DNA from: an uncultured Lactobacillus sp.
GTDB taxonomy: Bacteria; Bacillota; Bacilli; Lactobacillales; Lactobacillaceae
Assembly (NCBI GenBank): GCA_937874695.1
Contig: CALNAJ010000027.1
Coordinates: 124,001-188,000, forward strand
DNA length: 64,000 nt
Reading direction: 5' to 3'
A model generated the notes under the pieces. That model was not told where the DNA came from, did not search any database, and saw only the letters and a list, made by a program, of their open reading frames with translations. Shown here piece by piece: positions 1 through 8,435 of the stretch (the stretch's first letter is position 1; each line of letters starts with the position of its first letter). The translations under genes and the position numbers were made by a program.

Positions 1-2
1 AG

Positions 3-77
3 ACGCCACCGGAGACGGTGACCGACGATGATGGCGAGCACGTCCAAGCTGTTGAAATGGTGTACCAGCTAAATTAA
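3..77 (+). CDS. C-terminal end of an unidentified protein (partial)
   Basis: An open frame enters from the left edge and stops with TAA; only the last 24 residues are visible, ending in VEMVYQLN. A strong terminator follows 12 bases later, which supports a real gene end. The fragment is acidic and too short to assign to a family. Confidence 0.5.
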   Translation, partial: TPPETVTDDDGEHVQAVEMVYQLN

Positions 78-87
78 GCAGTTACTT

Positions 88-126
88 AAAAAGACACCGA
101 TCAGGATTTCCTGGTCGGTGTCTTTT
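88..126 (+). terminator. Rho-independent terminator
   Basis: The arms AAGACACCGATCAGG and CTGGTCGGTGTCTT form a long stem with a short loop, followed by T residues. It closes the partial gene at the left edge. Confidence 0.85.
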
Positions 127-221
127 CGTGTTGGTTAGATGTTTTCTTTACAAACCGCCAAAGTCAATTGTCACAAGGCTTTTGGTGAGATACAGGAGTG
201 ATGTATAAAGCCTGCCTTGTC

Positions 222-252
222 AAAAAAAGTGAGACAATAATCTCATTTTTTA
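222..252. terminator. Bidirectional terminator
   Basis: A run of A, a GTGAGA / TCTCAT stem with a CAATAA loop, and a run of T. It sits just beyond the stop codon of the minus-strand exonuclease, so it probably ends that transcript. Confidence 0.7.
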
Positions 253-285
253 CATTAGTAATAGTATAGGGCAAATTCAGCAGCG

Positions 286-822
286 TTAGGCATTTACCGT
301 TACAAAGTTCTTCAATGGTTGTGTGCCAAAGTGGTTGGCCTCGTACAACAGGATATTGGCGCAGGCCAAGCTATCGTCTAACGCGTTGTGATGGTGATGG
401 AGGTCGATGCCCAGTTCATCGCAGACCGTGTTCAGCTTGTGATTGGGAAATTCTGGGAAGAACTTCCGACTGGTCTTGACCGTGTCCAACGTCAGGTAAC
501 GTGGAGTCGGTAAGTTGTAGTGTTCCAGGGTGCTGCGCAGAACACCATTGTCAAACGGCGCGTTGTGGGCGATGACCAACCGGTCGCGTTGGAAGAAGGG
601 CGCCACATGTTCCCAGACTTCGGGAAAGGCGGGGGCATTGGCCACGTCGCGCTCGTGAATCCCGTGAATCTGGACATTCCGCCAGAAAAAGTCAGTATCT
701 GGTTTGATCAGTGAGTAGAATTCATCAACGACTTGGCTGTCCCGCACAATGGTTAGCGCGAGTGAACAGGCGCTGTAGCGTTTGCCACTAGCCGTTTCAA
801 AATCCATAGCAACGAAATTCAA
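286..822 (-). CDS. DEDDh-family 3'-5' exonuclease (DNA polymerase III epsilon-like)
   Basis: This 178-residue protein has the RNase T / epsilon exonuclease fold without a polymerase. The metal-binding residues are visible: D7 and E9 in the first motif, AHNAPFD near residues 85-91, and H145 with D150 in the third motif (HNALDD). Such proteins remove 3' nucleotides from DNA with two metal ions. The start is a TTG, because a GAGG ribosome site lies five bases upstream and the next in-frame ATG (codon 6) would lose no motif but has no site. It is followed by a terminator and lies downstream of exoA on the same strand with a 26-base gap, so the two are likely co-transcribed as a small DNA-repair unit. 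Confidence 0.85.
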   Translation of the reverse strand: MNFVAMDFETASGKRYSACSLALTIVRDSQVVDEFYSLIKPDTDFFWRNVQIHGIHERDVANAPAFPEVWEHVAPFFQRDRLVIAHNAPFDNGVLRSTLEHYNLPTPRYLTLDTVKTSRKFFPEFPNHKLNTVCDELGIDLHHHHNALDDSLACANILLYEANHFGTQPLKNFVTVNA

Positions 823-848
823 AAGTGCCTCATCCCTTCAGAGTAAAT

Positions 849-1613
849 TTAGACGGTCAGGCCGTCAACGTCGAGTTCCACCGGACAGTGGTCGGAACCC
901 AGGACCTGGTCTAGTATTTTAGCGTCTTTTAAGTGGTCTTGCAAGCGTTCGCTGGTGACAAAGTAATCGATCCGCCACCCAGCGTTGTTATCGCGGGCGT
1001 GAAACCGATAGCTCCACCAAGAGTAGCGTTCCGTTGCGTCCGGATTGAAGTAACGGAAGGTATCGGTATAGCCGGCGGCGAGGAGGGCCGTGAATTTCTC
1101 CCGTTCATCGTCGGTGAAGCCGGCATTCTTGTGATTCGTTTTGGGATTCTTCAAGTCGATCTCCGTGTGTGCCACGTTCAGATCCCCACAGAAGATGACG
1201 GGTTTCTTGGCGTTTAACTGGTTAATGAAATCGAGGAAGGCCGTTTCCCAGCCCATCCGAAAGTCGAGCCGTTTGAGACCACTCCCAGAATTTGGCGTGT
1301 AGCAGGTCAGCACGTAAAAGTCGGGGTATTCCAGGGTGATTGTCCGGCCTTCGTGATCAAAGTCCGGGGAATCGATGCCGTAGATGACATTTAACGGCTT
1401 GTGTTTGGTAAACAGAGCCGTTCCGGAATAGCCCTTACGTTCGGCGTAGTTCCAGTATTGGTAGTAACCGGGGAGGTCGAGATCAATCTGACCCTCCTGT
1501 AATTTGGTTTCTTGGATGCCAAAGAAGTCGGCGTCCATTTCCTTAAATGTATCGACAAATCCTTTTTTAACAATAGCCCGTAGGCCGTTGACGTTCCATG
1601 AAATAAATTTCAT
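849..1613 (-). CDS. exoA: Exodeoxyribonuclease III / AP endonuclease
   Basis: The 254-residue product matches the full length of the Xth/ExoA family, which cleaves DNA at abasic sites and degrades 3' ends during base excision repair. The catalytic motifs are in order: SWNVNGLRA with N7, GIQETK with E35, CGDLNVAH in the middle, and GSDHCPVELD near the end (D241, H242). Translation begins at ATG with an upstream GGAGG-type site. A family A structured repeat begins about 110 bases upstream on the same strand, so it could be transcribed in the exoA leader; that is an inference. Confidence 0.95.
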   Translation of the reverse strand: MKFISWNVNGLRAIVKKGFVDTFKEMDADFFGIQETKLQEGQIDLDLPGYYQYWNYAERKGYSGTALFTKHKPLNVIYGIDSPDFDHEGRTITLEYPDFYVLTCYTPNSGSGLKRLDFRMGWETAFLDFINQLNAKKPVIFCGDLNVAHTEIDLKNPKTNHKNAGFTDDEREKFTALLAAGYTDTFRYFNPDATERYSWWSYRFHARDNNAGWRIDYFVTSERLQDHLKDAKILDQVLGSDHCPVELDVDGLTV

Positions 1614-1709
1614 CTGTGCACCTCCAACTGCTACTTCCCAGTATACCAGATGGCATGACCATATCGTGTCCGTTTCGCCCGCGCAGGGACTATTAATTGC
1701 AGCGAAGTT

Positions 1710-1910
1710 ACTTCGTCTGCGGCGGTCAGGGGCTCCACCTGCTGTGGGGACCGGCTACAGCCAAAGTGCGGGCTTCCGTCTCGCCTTGAAGCCTCGCAAG
1801 CCCAGCGAGTCTCCAAGGTCGTCCCATGTCGTAAGCGCGGGAAGGAGCTAGCCCCCGTGCTAACGCCATCGACACGGCCGGCTCCGCCCCTGACCGCCTA
1901 CGCCTACGTT
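1710..1910 (-). repeat. Family A structured repeat, copy A1
   Basis: The closing stem is a perfect 12-bp pair (GCGGTCAGGGGC at 1722-1733 with its complement at 1886-1897). Inside, read on the minus strand, are the three family hairpins: an apical hairpin with loop ending CTT, a middle hairpin around GCGAG, and a third with loop CCCGCACTTTGG. The closing stem has quite different bases from the other copies but pairs fully, so the structure is conserved rather than the sequence. It lies between divergent exoA and murB. Confidence 0.75.
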
Positions 1911-2170
1911 ACTGACCGCTCGTAGTAGTCGCTGCTATAACAGCACGATATGCATCGCAATTTTGAAGCAACGGAGGAGAACAAGCATCCGTTCCAACGC
2001 CATTGACGAGGCCGCCTACATTCCAGCTTGCCTCCTATACATAGTTATTCAACATGAAATGCCGCTGGTGGACACGATTTTCAGTAAGCCCATCCAAGGA
2101 TTCTCATTTCTCATGATATTTTCTGTGAATCAGTGCACCCGGCGTGCGATGGTAGGGGGTTCCATGGTAA
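1911..2170. other. Gene-free stretch with a possible degenerate family A remnant
   Basis: No supported coding frame lies between repeat A1 and murB. Around 1985-2030 the order of short motifs, including AACGCCATTGACGAGGCCG, resembles one part of copy A1 (AACGCCATCGACACGGCCG at 1862-1880). This suggests a decayed second copy. A murB promoter must lie here or just downstream, but I see no convincing -35/-10 pair. Confidence 0.3.
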
Positions 2171-2249
2171 AATAGCCCTATGACTGTTGTTCGTTTGGCC
2201 AGTGACAGGTCAAACCGATCACAAACTTTTGAGAAACGAAGGGAATTTG

Positions 2250-3155
2250 ATGATGATGGAAGAGATTACAGCGGCATTTCCAGCGATTGAAATTTTGCGG
2301 GATGAGCCCTTGGCTCACTATACGTATACGAAGACGGGGGGGCCAGCGGATTACCTGGCCTTTCCGACCAACGTACAAGAGACCAAATCGCTTTTAGCCT
2401 ACGCCAACCAGGAGAACTTACCGGTGACGGTCGTGGGAAATGCCAGCAACCTCATCGTGCGCGACGGTGGTATCCGTGGCTTGGTTATGATTTTAACCAA
2501 GATGGCGAACATCACGGTTACCGACAATACGGTCACTGCAGAGGCCGGGGCGGCCATGATTAAGACGACTCAGGTTGCGCAAGCTCACGCGTTGACGGGA
2601 ACCGAATTTGCAGCCGGAATTCCCGGTAGCGTCGGTGGTGCCGTCTTCATGAACGCCGGGGCTTACGGTGGCGAAATTAGTGAAGTCGTCACCTCCGCCG
2701 AAGTTCTGACGCCCGAGGGTGAGATTCGAACGTTGAATGCACAGGAACTCGATTTTGGCTATCGGCACAGTTCCGTTCAGGACTACCATGATATTATTTT
2801 GACGGCAACGTTTACGTTGAAGCCCGGGGATGGCACTGCTATTCAAGCCACAATGGATGATTTAAATGCACGGCGGGCTGCCAAACAACCACTGGAGCTC
2901 CCATCCTGTGGGAGTGTGTTCAAACGGCCTACGGGACACTATACCGGTCAATTGATTCAGGAGGCTGGATTACAAGGCCTCAAGTGGGGTGGTGCCCAAG
3001 TCTCCACGAAGCATGCGGGCTTCATCGTGAACATTGACCACGCCACGGCGACCGATTATCTAGAACTGATTCACCATATTCAAGAAGTTATCTGGAAAGA
3101 AGACCAAGTTCACCTTGAAACCGAAGTCCGGATTATTGGTGAAGAACCGAAGTAA
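2250..3155 (+). CDS. murB: UDP-N-acetylenolpyruvoylglucosamine reductase
   Basis: MurB reduces enolpyruvyl-UDP-GlcNAc to UDP-MurNAc with NADPH and FAD, the second committed step of peptidoglycan synthesis in the cytoplasm. The FAD-binding domain is recognised by GNASNLIVRDGG and by GIPGSVGGAVFMNAGAYGG; the C-terminal half carries SCGSVFKRP with the catalytic serine. I chose the first of three consecutive ATG codons at 2250, preceded by an AAGGG site; an upstream in-frame start at 2187 would add an unrelated 21-residue tail. At 301 residues it has the normal length of the short (type II) MurB. It is followed after 27 bases by an antiporter gene. Confidence 0.95.
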   Translation: MMMEEITAAFPAIEILRDEPLAHYTYTKTGGPADYLAFPTNVQETKSLLAYANQENLPVTVVGNASNLIVRDGGIRGLVMILTKMANITVTDNTVTAEAGAAMIKTTQVAQAHALTGTEFAAGIPGSVGGAVFMNAGAYGGEISEVVTSAEVLTPEGEIRTLNAQELDFGYRHSSVQDYHDIILTATFTLKPGDGTAIQATMDDLNARRAAKQPLELPSCGSVFKRPTGHYTGQLIQEAGLQGLKWGGAQVSTKHAGFIVNIDHATATDYLELIHHIQEVIWKEDQVHLETEVRIIGEEPK

Positions 3156-3182
3156 GTCTAAAAAAAGAAGGGGGAACCTTAT

Positions 3183-5324
3183 GTGCCTATAGTTGAAGCA
3201 GTGATTTTGTTAATCGTCCTGGTCCTATTTTCGAATATTATCAGTCACTACCTCACGTTTATTCCAGTCAGTTTGATTCAGATTGCCCTCGGCCTCATGG
3301 TCGCGTTAGTCTGGCAGTTTGAAGTGCCACTCGAGACTGATTGGTTTTTACTCCTGTTTATCGCGCCATTGCTATATAACGATGGTCGCCGCTTCCCCAA
3401 ACGAGAGTTGTGGCGGTTGCGGGGGCCGATTTTCGGGAATGCCATCTGGCTGGTCTTTCTGACCACGCTGTTGGGTGGGTTCCTGATCTATGAACTGATT
3501 CCTAAGATGCCATTGACCGTGGCGTTTGCGTTGGCGGCTATCCTGTCGCCAACCGACCCTGTGGCCGTGCAATCAATCTCGAAGCAGGTCAAGCTGCCGG
3601 CTAGTCTGATGCACTTGGTCAGTGGGGAAAGTCTAATCAACGATGCCAGTGGCTTGATTGCCTTTAAATACGCGATTGCGGCCACGGTGACCGGGGCGTT
3701 CTCGGTCGGCACGGCTGTGGGTGACTTCATCTACATCAGTATCGTTGGTTTCTTGTCCGGACTGATTTTTATGACGGCAATCCAACTGTTGATGGATATT
3801 TTACGGCGCCAAGGTATCGATGACGTGATCTTTAACACGGTGTTGCAGATTGCCACGCCGTTTGTGATTTACCTTGTGACCGAAGAAATCACCCACGCAT
3901 CCGGCGTTATCGCCGTGGTGACGGCTGGGGTGCTCTTCCACGCTCGGGAAAGTCGGATTGTGGAGGATTCGCCAGAACTAAAGCTCGTGACCGAAAAGGT
4001 TTGGGATATTATTATCTATTCATTAAACGGGATCGTGTTCGTGATCCTGGGAATCGAGCTTCCCGTGGCGACCTCGCAGGTCATCAAGGGTGGTCAGTTC
4101 AACACTTGGCAGGCCCTGTTCTTTGCTTTTATGGCTTGGGTGATCCTGGTCGCCATTCGGACGTTGTGGACGTACGGGTATATCCTGGTTCAACGATTGA
4201 GTCGTAATCACTCGGACGAACGTCCTGGTTTTCGGACGGCCGTTCTATCCGGTCTTTCTGGGGTGCGGGGAGCCGTTACGATGGCCGGTGTCTTGTCTGT
4301 GCCTGCAGTGGTCGCCAGTGGCGCTAGTTTTCCAGCACGCGCGTTGATGCTCTTTGTGGCGTCCGGGGTGATTATTATCAGTTTGATTGCGGCGACAATT
4401 ATGTTGCCACTGATTTCGACGGATAAGCAGCCCTTACAGACGCGGGCGAGTGCCAGTGATGACATTGCTAATGATATTAATTTAGACGATGACGAAGATG
4501 AAGAGGAGTTTCCAGAGGAACCGGTTCGGCAAATCAGTGAGGAAGAGGCGCGCGCGTACATCATGAGGTTGGCCATTTCCAAGATTGAAGAGCTGCGGCG
4601 GCCCAATAATCAGCGGGCAGCCTACGACTTGATTCTCGACTACCAGTTCATCATTCGAAGATTAGAAATGAGTTATCGTGCCGACACTGTGATGCAGAAA
4701 GTGTTGGACGATGAAATCAAACTGCGTCAGGTGGCCATTGACGGTGAACGCGCCACGTTAAAGGAGTTGCGTCAGGGTGAGAAGATCACGCAGACCAGCT
4801 ACGTCGGGGCGCTCCGCCGGATTGAAAATCTGGAAGGCCGGTTGACACAAGTCTCTGGCCACACAATGCCCGGCGTCATCAACTATTGGCGTCGTTTCTT
4901 CAAGCATTTGTGGCGGGATGCGGCCTACTGGCTACACTCCGAGGATACCGACCGCTTACACGCGGAGAATAATCTAATTGAGCGTGAGACGGCCAAGGCG
5001 GCCATTAAGGCGTTGTCCGAGTATCTATCGCGGACGGATATTGATGAGACGCAATTCGACAACCAGGCCGTTTACCATCTAATCGTCCAGTATCGTAACC
5101 GCATCGAGCGGGCCAAGGCGGCCACATTGCCACACCGTAACGATGATTATCAACATCAGATTAACAAGTTGCGGGTGCGGGCATTAGGTGCCGAGCGGAC
5201 TGGTATTCAGACGCTGTTAGAGGCTGGCAACATTACTTGGACCAAGGCCACGCATCTGCGGCAGTACGTTAACTACGCGGAAAACGTGTTGGTGATGTCC
5301 TTGAGTGATGAGGAAGGTGAGTAG
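3183..5324 (+). CDS. CPA1-family Na+/H+ antiporter (NhaP/NhaK type)
   Basis: The 713-residue membrane protein has about 12 hydrophobic segments in its first 410 residues, with the family signature LSPTDPVAVQS and the ESLINDASG motif that carries the transport-site acidic residues. An acidic linker near residues 434-448 (DDDEDEEEFPEEP) leads into a charged helical cytoplasmic tail of about 260 residues, a likely regulatory domain. Such proteins exchange cytoplasmic Na+ (or K+) for protons. Translation starts at GTG, nine bases after a GAAGGGGG site; an ATG two bases earlier is out of frame. It may be transcribed with murB. Confidence 0.88.
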   Translation: MPIVEAVILLIVLVLFSNIISHYLTFIPVSLIQIALGLMVALVWQFEVPLETDWFLLLFIAPLLYNDGRRFPKRELWRLRGPIFGNAIWLVFLTTLLGGFLIYELIPKMPLTVAFALAAILSPTDPVAVQSISKQVKLPASLMHLVSGESLINDASGLIAFKYAIAATVTGAFSVGTAVGDFIYISIVGFLSGLIFMTAIQLLMDILRRQGIDDVIFNTVLQIATPFVIYLVTEEITHASGVIAVVTAGVLFHARESRIVEDSPELKLVTEKVWDIIIYSLNGIVFVILGIELPVATSQVIKGGQFNTWQALFFAFMAWVILVAIRTLWTYGYILVQRLSRNHSDERPGFRTAVLSGLSGVRGAVTMAGVLSVPAVVASGASFPARALMLFVASGVIIISLIAATIMLPLISTDKQPLQTRASASDDIANDINLDDDEDEEEFPEEPVRQISEEEARAYIMRLAISKIEELRRPNNQRAAYDLILDYQFIIRRLEMSYRADTVMQKVLDDEIKLRQVAIDGERATLKELRQGEKITQTSYVGALRRIENLEGRLTQVSGHTMPGVINYWRRFFKHLWRDAAYWLHSEDTDRLHAENNLIERETAKAAIKALSEYLSRTDIDETQFDNQAVYHLIVQYRNRIERAKAATLPHRNDDYQHQINKLRVRALGAERTGIQTLLEAGNITWTKATHLRQYVNYAENVLVMSLSDEEGE

Positions 5325-5378
5325 GGTTGCCTGCTGACTTGCTTTAATTAAATAAGTTGCAGATTAATAAGTCTAAAT

Positions 5379-5430
5379 GGAAGGCTGCGTTTCCCATGTT
5401 TCTTTGGCACGGTGGAACGCGGCCTTTTGT
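5379..5430 (+). terminator. Terminator after the antiporter gene
   Basis: AAGGCTGCGTTTCC pairs with GGAACGCGGCCTT across a loop of about 18 bases, followed by TTT. It lies 55 bases beyond the antiporter stop codon. Confidence 0.7.
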
Positions 5431-5494
5431 GTATTTTGGGAGGGATATTGTGGTGGGTGGGAGTTGTTGCTGAACGGAGTCAGGTTTGGGGCGC

Positions 5495-5660
5495 TGGACT
5501 TACTCTCGCCAAATTATTCGGAAACTTGCGGCCTCCGAAACGAGCTACGCAAGCCAGATTCTTCCGCTTAGACAAATAAGAGACTCCTGTCCGGCATAGC
5601 CGAACAGAAGCCTCTTATTTCCCTAATGCTCAGAATCTAAGCGGCTTGCTCCGCTCTCTG
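5495..5660 (-). repeat. Family B structured repeat, copy B1
   Basis: Read on the minus strand, GCAAGCC-(GCTT)-AGATTCT at 5649-5632 pairs with AGAATCTGGCTTGC at 5562-5549, leaving a 4-base bulge. Inside it is a second stem starting GAGCATTAG and an inner hairpin with CTGTTCGGC. The conserved box CTCGTTTC follows. The element starts six bases after the stop codon of the minus-strand DUF1361 gene. A 64-codon plus-strand frame here (5377-5571) overlaps this repeat and is not a gene. Confidence 0.75.
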
Positions 5661-5665
5661 AACCT

Positions 5666-6331
5666 TTAATCGGGTAATTCACTTTGCACCGTGTTATGCA
5701 TAACGAGGTACAGAATCCAATAACAGAATAGCTGAATGAACGTCAGTAATCCCACGAATATCCACATGTTGCTGGTCCACATGTCCATGATGGGGCGGAT
5801 GAACTGCTCCGGATTGATGAAGAGGTAAATGGTGTGGATCCGTAAGAAACGGCCAATGTAGAGGCCTACCGACGTTAGGAAGGTCAGGATGACCACGATG
5901 GTGACGCGGGCGATGCCGTTGCCCTTGGCAATGCGTTGACTGATGACCTGGCTGACGTAGTTGAGGCTCCAGAAGCCCAGTAACGTACAGCTCATGGCAC
6001 TAATTATCATGTAAGTGAAGTAGATCCACAGGTGTGGTGTGACCCGTAATAGGCCACTTAAGGCGTATGGCTGCAAGAGCGACAGGTGGAACAGGTCGGT
6101 CAGCAGGTATGGCGCGTTGGGGTAGAAGAGGAGCCACAGGAGTAGCAACGGCCAGAATAGCCAGGCACTCTTAGGGCGCGTCTTACCCAGGTGAAAGCTC
6201 AGCTCAATCGGGATGTACCCCAGAAAGGTATTCAGCACTAGGAAGGAAAAAGGATCCTTGGCGCGGAAATACAGGAAAATCAGCCATGCCACGAAGAATA
6301 TTCGAATTTCCCACCGGGCCCGCCGATTCAT
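5666..6331 (-). CDS. DUF1361 family membrane protein
   Basis: The 221-residue protein is almost entirely hydrophobic, with about six to seven membrane segments and short loops. The motif LFYPNAPYLLTDLFHL around residues 68-83 is typical of the DUF1361 family, whose function is unknown. It is a lone gene: the neighbour on the left is convergent and cdaA on the right is divergent. A family B repeat sits directly behind its stop codon. Confidence 0.75.
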   Translation of the reverse strand: MNRRARWEIRIFFVAWLIFLYFRAKDPFSFLVLNTFLGYIPIELSFHLGKTRPKSAWLFWPLLLLWLLFYPNAPYLLTDLFHLSLLQPYALSGLLRVTPHLWIYFTYMIISAMSCTLLGFWSLNYVSQVISQRIAKGNGIARVTIVVILTFLTSVGLYIGRFLRIHTIYLFINPEQFIRPIMDMWTSNMWIFVGLLTFIQLFCYWILYLVMHNTVQSELPD

Positions 6332-6549
6332 TTGCCATCACCAATCCTCTCACAAATTATCTACCCTCATTCTACAGCCTTTGCGCTGAAAACGAACAGA
6401 ATATGACTTCTAGTTTATCAGAATTTTGGTGAAATATTTTCTAGAAATTGTCGATTTAAGTAGAGCTTAACGTTTCTGTAAATTTTGCGACCAATGACCG
6501 GTGAATTCCGGCGTTTCTGAGGATTCAGGGCGAAATGTAAGCGGGGCCG

Positions 6550-6558
6550 TGCTATAAT
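6550..6558 (+). promoter_or_regulatory. Extended -10 promoter of the cdaA operon
   Basis: TGCTATAAT is a perfect extended -10 element. No good -35 is seen at the usual distance. It lies 30 bases before the cdaA start and would drive cdaA-cdaR-glmM. Confidence 0.65.
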
Positions 6559-6588
6559 GAAATCTGAATTCAATTTGGAGGGAAAGTC

Positions 6589-7437
6589 ATGAACCTGGAT
6601 TGGGGCAATCTCCTTACAATAGGGAATCTAGTCAACCTACTCGACATTCTTGTCGTCTGGTTTGTCATTTATGAATTGATTGTGATGTTACGGGGAACCA
6701 AAGCTATTCAGCTCTTCCGGGGCGTCATTTTAATTTTACTGGTGAAGTTTGTCAGTGCTTACCTCGGCCTCAACACGGTTTCGTGGCTGGTCGATCAGGT
6801 GATCAACTGGGGGGTCATCGCCATTATCATCATCTTCCAGCCCGAGATTCGGCGTGGGCTGGAACATTTGGGTCGGGGCTCCTTGTTCGTGCGAATCCGT
6901 CATGAAAACGAGGCGGCCAACCACATGATTGAAGGCCTGGATAAGGCCATTCAGTACATGTCGAAGCGGCGAATTGGCGCGTTAATGACCATTCAACGGG
7001 ATACTGGCCTTGAAGATTATATCGAGACGGGGATCGACTTGGATGCAGAGTTGACCGGTGAATTACTGATCAACATCTTTATCCCCAACACACCCTTGCA
7101 TGATGGCGCGGTGATTATTCGGGATAACCGGATTGCCGTGGCTGCAGCCTACCTGCCGCTGTCTGAAAGTAACCTGATTCCTAAAGAATTGGGGACGCGT
7201 CACCGGGCAGCTGTTGGAATTTCCGAAGTGACGGATGCCTTGACCATCGTTATTTCAGAAGAAACGGGTGAGGTCTCCATTACCAAGAACAATGAGCTCT
7301 TACGGGGCTTAACGCAGGCCGATTACCTGAAGTTCTTGCGCGATGAGTTAGTCAATGAAGAAGCGGCCAACAACAGCAACGTCTTAGTTAAGGCGTTGGA
7401 CTGGTTTGATGAACGCTTCAGAGGGGGGCGGCGCTGA
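6589..7437 (+). CDS. cdaA: Diadenylate cyclase, membrane-bound
   Basis: CdaA (DacA) makes the essential second messenger c-di-AMP from two ATP. Three N-terminal membrane segments span roughly residues 10-80, followed by the DAC domain. Both catalytic motifs are intact: D172-G173-A174 within LHDGAVI and R204-H205-R206. The 282-residue length is normal. It sits in the conserved cdaA-cdaR-glmM order; the stop codon overlaps the cdaR start by one base (TGATG), so translation is probably coupled. In related bacteria CdaR and GlmM modulate its activity. Confidence 0.96.
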   Translation: MNLDWGNLLTIGNLVNLLDILVVWFVIYELIVMLRGTKAIQLFRGVILILLVKFVSAYLGLNTVSWLVDQVINWGVIAIIIIFQPEIRRGLEHLGRGSLFVRIRHENEAANHMIEGLDKAIQYMSKRRIGALMTIQRDTGLEDYIETGIDLDAELTGELLINIFIPNTPLHDGAVIIRDNRIAVAAAYLPLSESNLIPKELGTRHRAAVGISEVTDALTIVISEETGEVSITKNNELLRGLTQADYLKFLRDELVNEEAANNSNVLVKALDWFDERFRGGRR

Positions 7438-8405
7438 TGAAAAACGCACGTTACACAACGTGGCTATACCGCATTCTCGCCCTCATTTTAGCCATTCTAT
7501 TATTCTTCTACGTAAACAGTACCAAGTCATCTAACAATTCACAGTCAACGACCTCTAATACGAATACGTCGCTGACGGCCACGAAGACGATGACGGTATC
7601 GGTCCCTTTACAACTCAACGTCAACAGCAATAAGTACTTCGTGACGGGGTATCCGCAAAAGGTCAAGGTGACCTTGCGGGGGCCGCTGGCGTTAGTGACC
7701 ACGACGGCCAACACCCAGAACTTTAAGGTCTATGCGGCCTTGAGTGATCTGGGGGTCGGTAAACATCGGGTCACCTTACATCAAGAGGGGCTGAACCACG
7801 AGATTGAGTCGAGCATTTCACCGGCAAAGATCACTGTGGATATTGAACCCCGCAAGACGGTGTCCTTCCCCGTGAAGGTGCGCTACAATAGTCAAAATAT
7901 TGCGGCGGGATACTCTGCCGGTAAGGCAACCTCCGATGTTACCAGCGTCAAGGCGACCGGGGCGGCTAACGAGATTTCACGGATCAAGCAAGTGACGGCC
8001 CAATTAACGGTGCCACAGAACTCGAAGAAGACCGTGAATAGTCAAGCCGTGATTGAGGCCTTGGATAGCAGTGGTAAGACGGTCAACGTCATTTTGACGC
8101 CGTCGACGACCACCGTGAACCTGCCGATCACCTCGGATGGTGAGAGCAAGAAGGTCGGCTTAGACCTGAACGCGAAGAATGGGTCGTCCGGAACGACGTA
8201 TAAACTAACCAGTAACGTCACCAAAGTTACTGCGTATGGGAGTGCCTCGCAATTAAAGGATTTAGACAACGTGGCAGTCGATGTCGATGTCAGTGACGTT
8301 AAGAATAATACAACCAAGACGGTCACGCTCGACACGAGTGATAATAATGTAACGGCATTCGATCCGTCTACCATTAAGGTGACGATCAAGGCCACAGCAA
8401 ATTAA
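7437..8405 (+). CDS. cdaR: CdaA regulatory protein with YbbR domains
   Basis: The 322-residue protein has one N-terminal membrane anchor (about residues 10-27) and an extracellular part made of YbbR-type beta domains, each about 80 residues. A serine/threonine-rich linker near residues 30-50 follows the anchor. CdaR binds the membrane part of CdaA and adjusts c-di-AMP production. Position between cdaA and glmM supports the assignment more than sequence, which is poorly conserved in this family. Confidence 0.92.
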   Translation: MKNARYTTWLYRILALILAILLFFYVNSTKSSNNSQSTTSNTNTSLTATKTMTVSVPLQLNVNSNKYFVTGYPQKVKVTLRGPLALVTTTANTQNFKVYAALSDLGVGKHRVTLHQEGLNHEIESSISPAKITVDIEPRKTVSFPVKVRYNSQNIAAGYSAGKATSDVTSVKATGAANEISRIKQVTAQLTVPQNSKKTVNSQAVIEALDSSGKTVNVILTPSTTTVNLPITSDGESKKVGLDLNAKNGSSGTTYKLTSNVTKVTAYGSASQLKDLDNVAVDVDVSDVKNNTTKTVTLDTSDNNVTAFDPSTIKVTIKATAN

Positions 8406-8435
8406 AAAATTGTTTGAGAAATGAGGAATATAACG

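Noticed and set aside
5377..5571. 64-codon plus-strand frame behind the antiporter gene
   Set aside because: It overlaps a terminator and the family B repeat B1 on the other strand, has no ribosome site, and its peptide is low quality.
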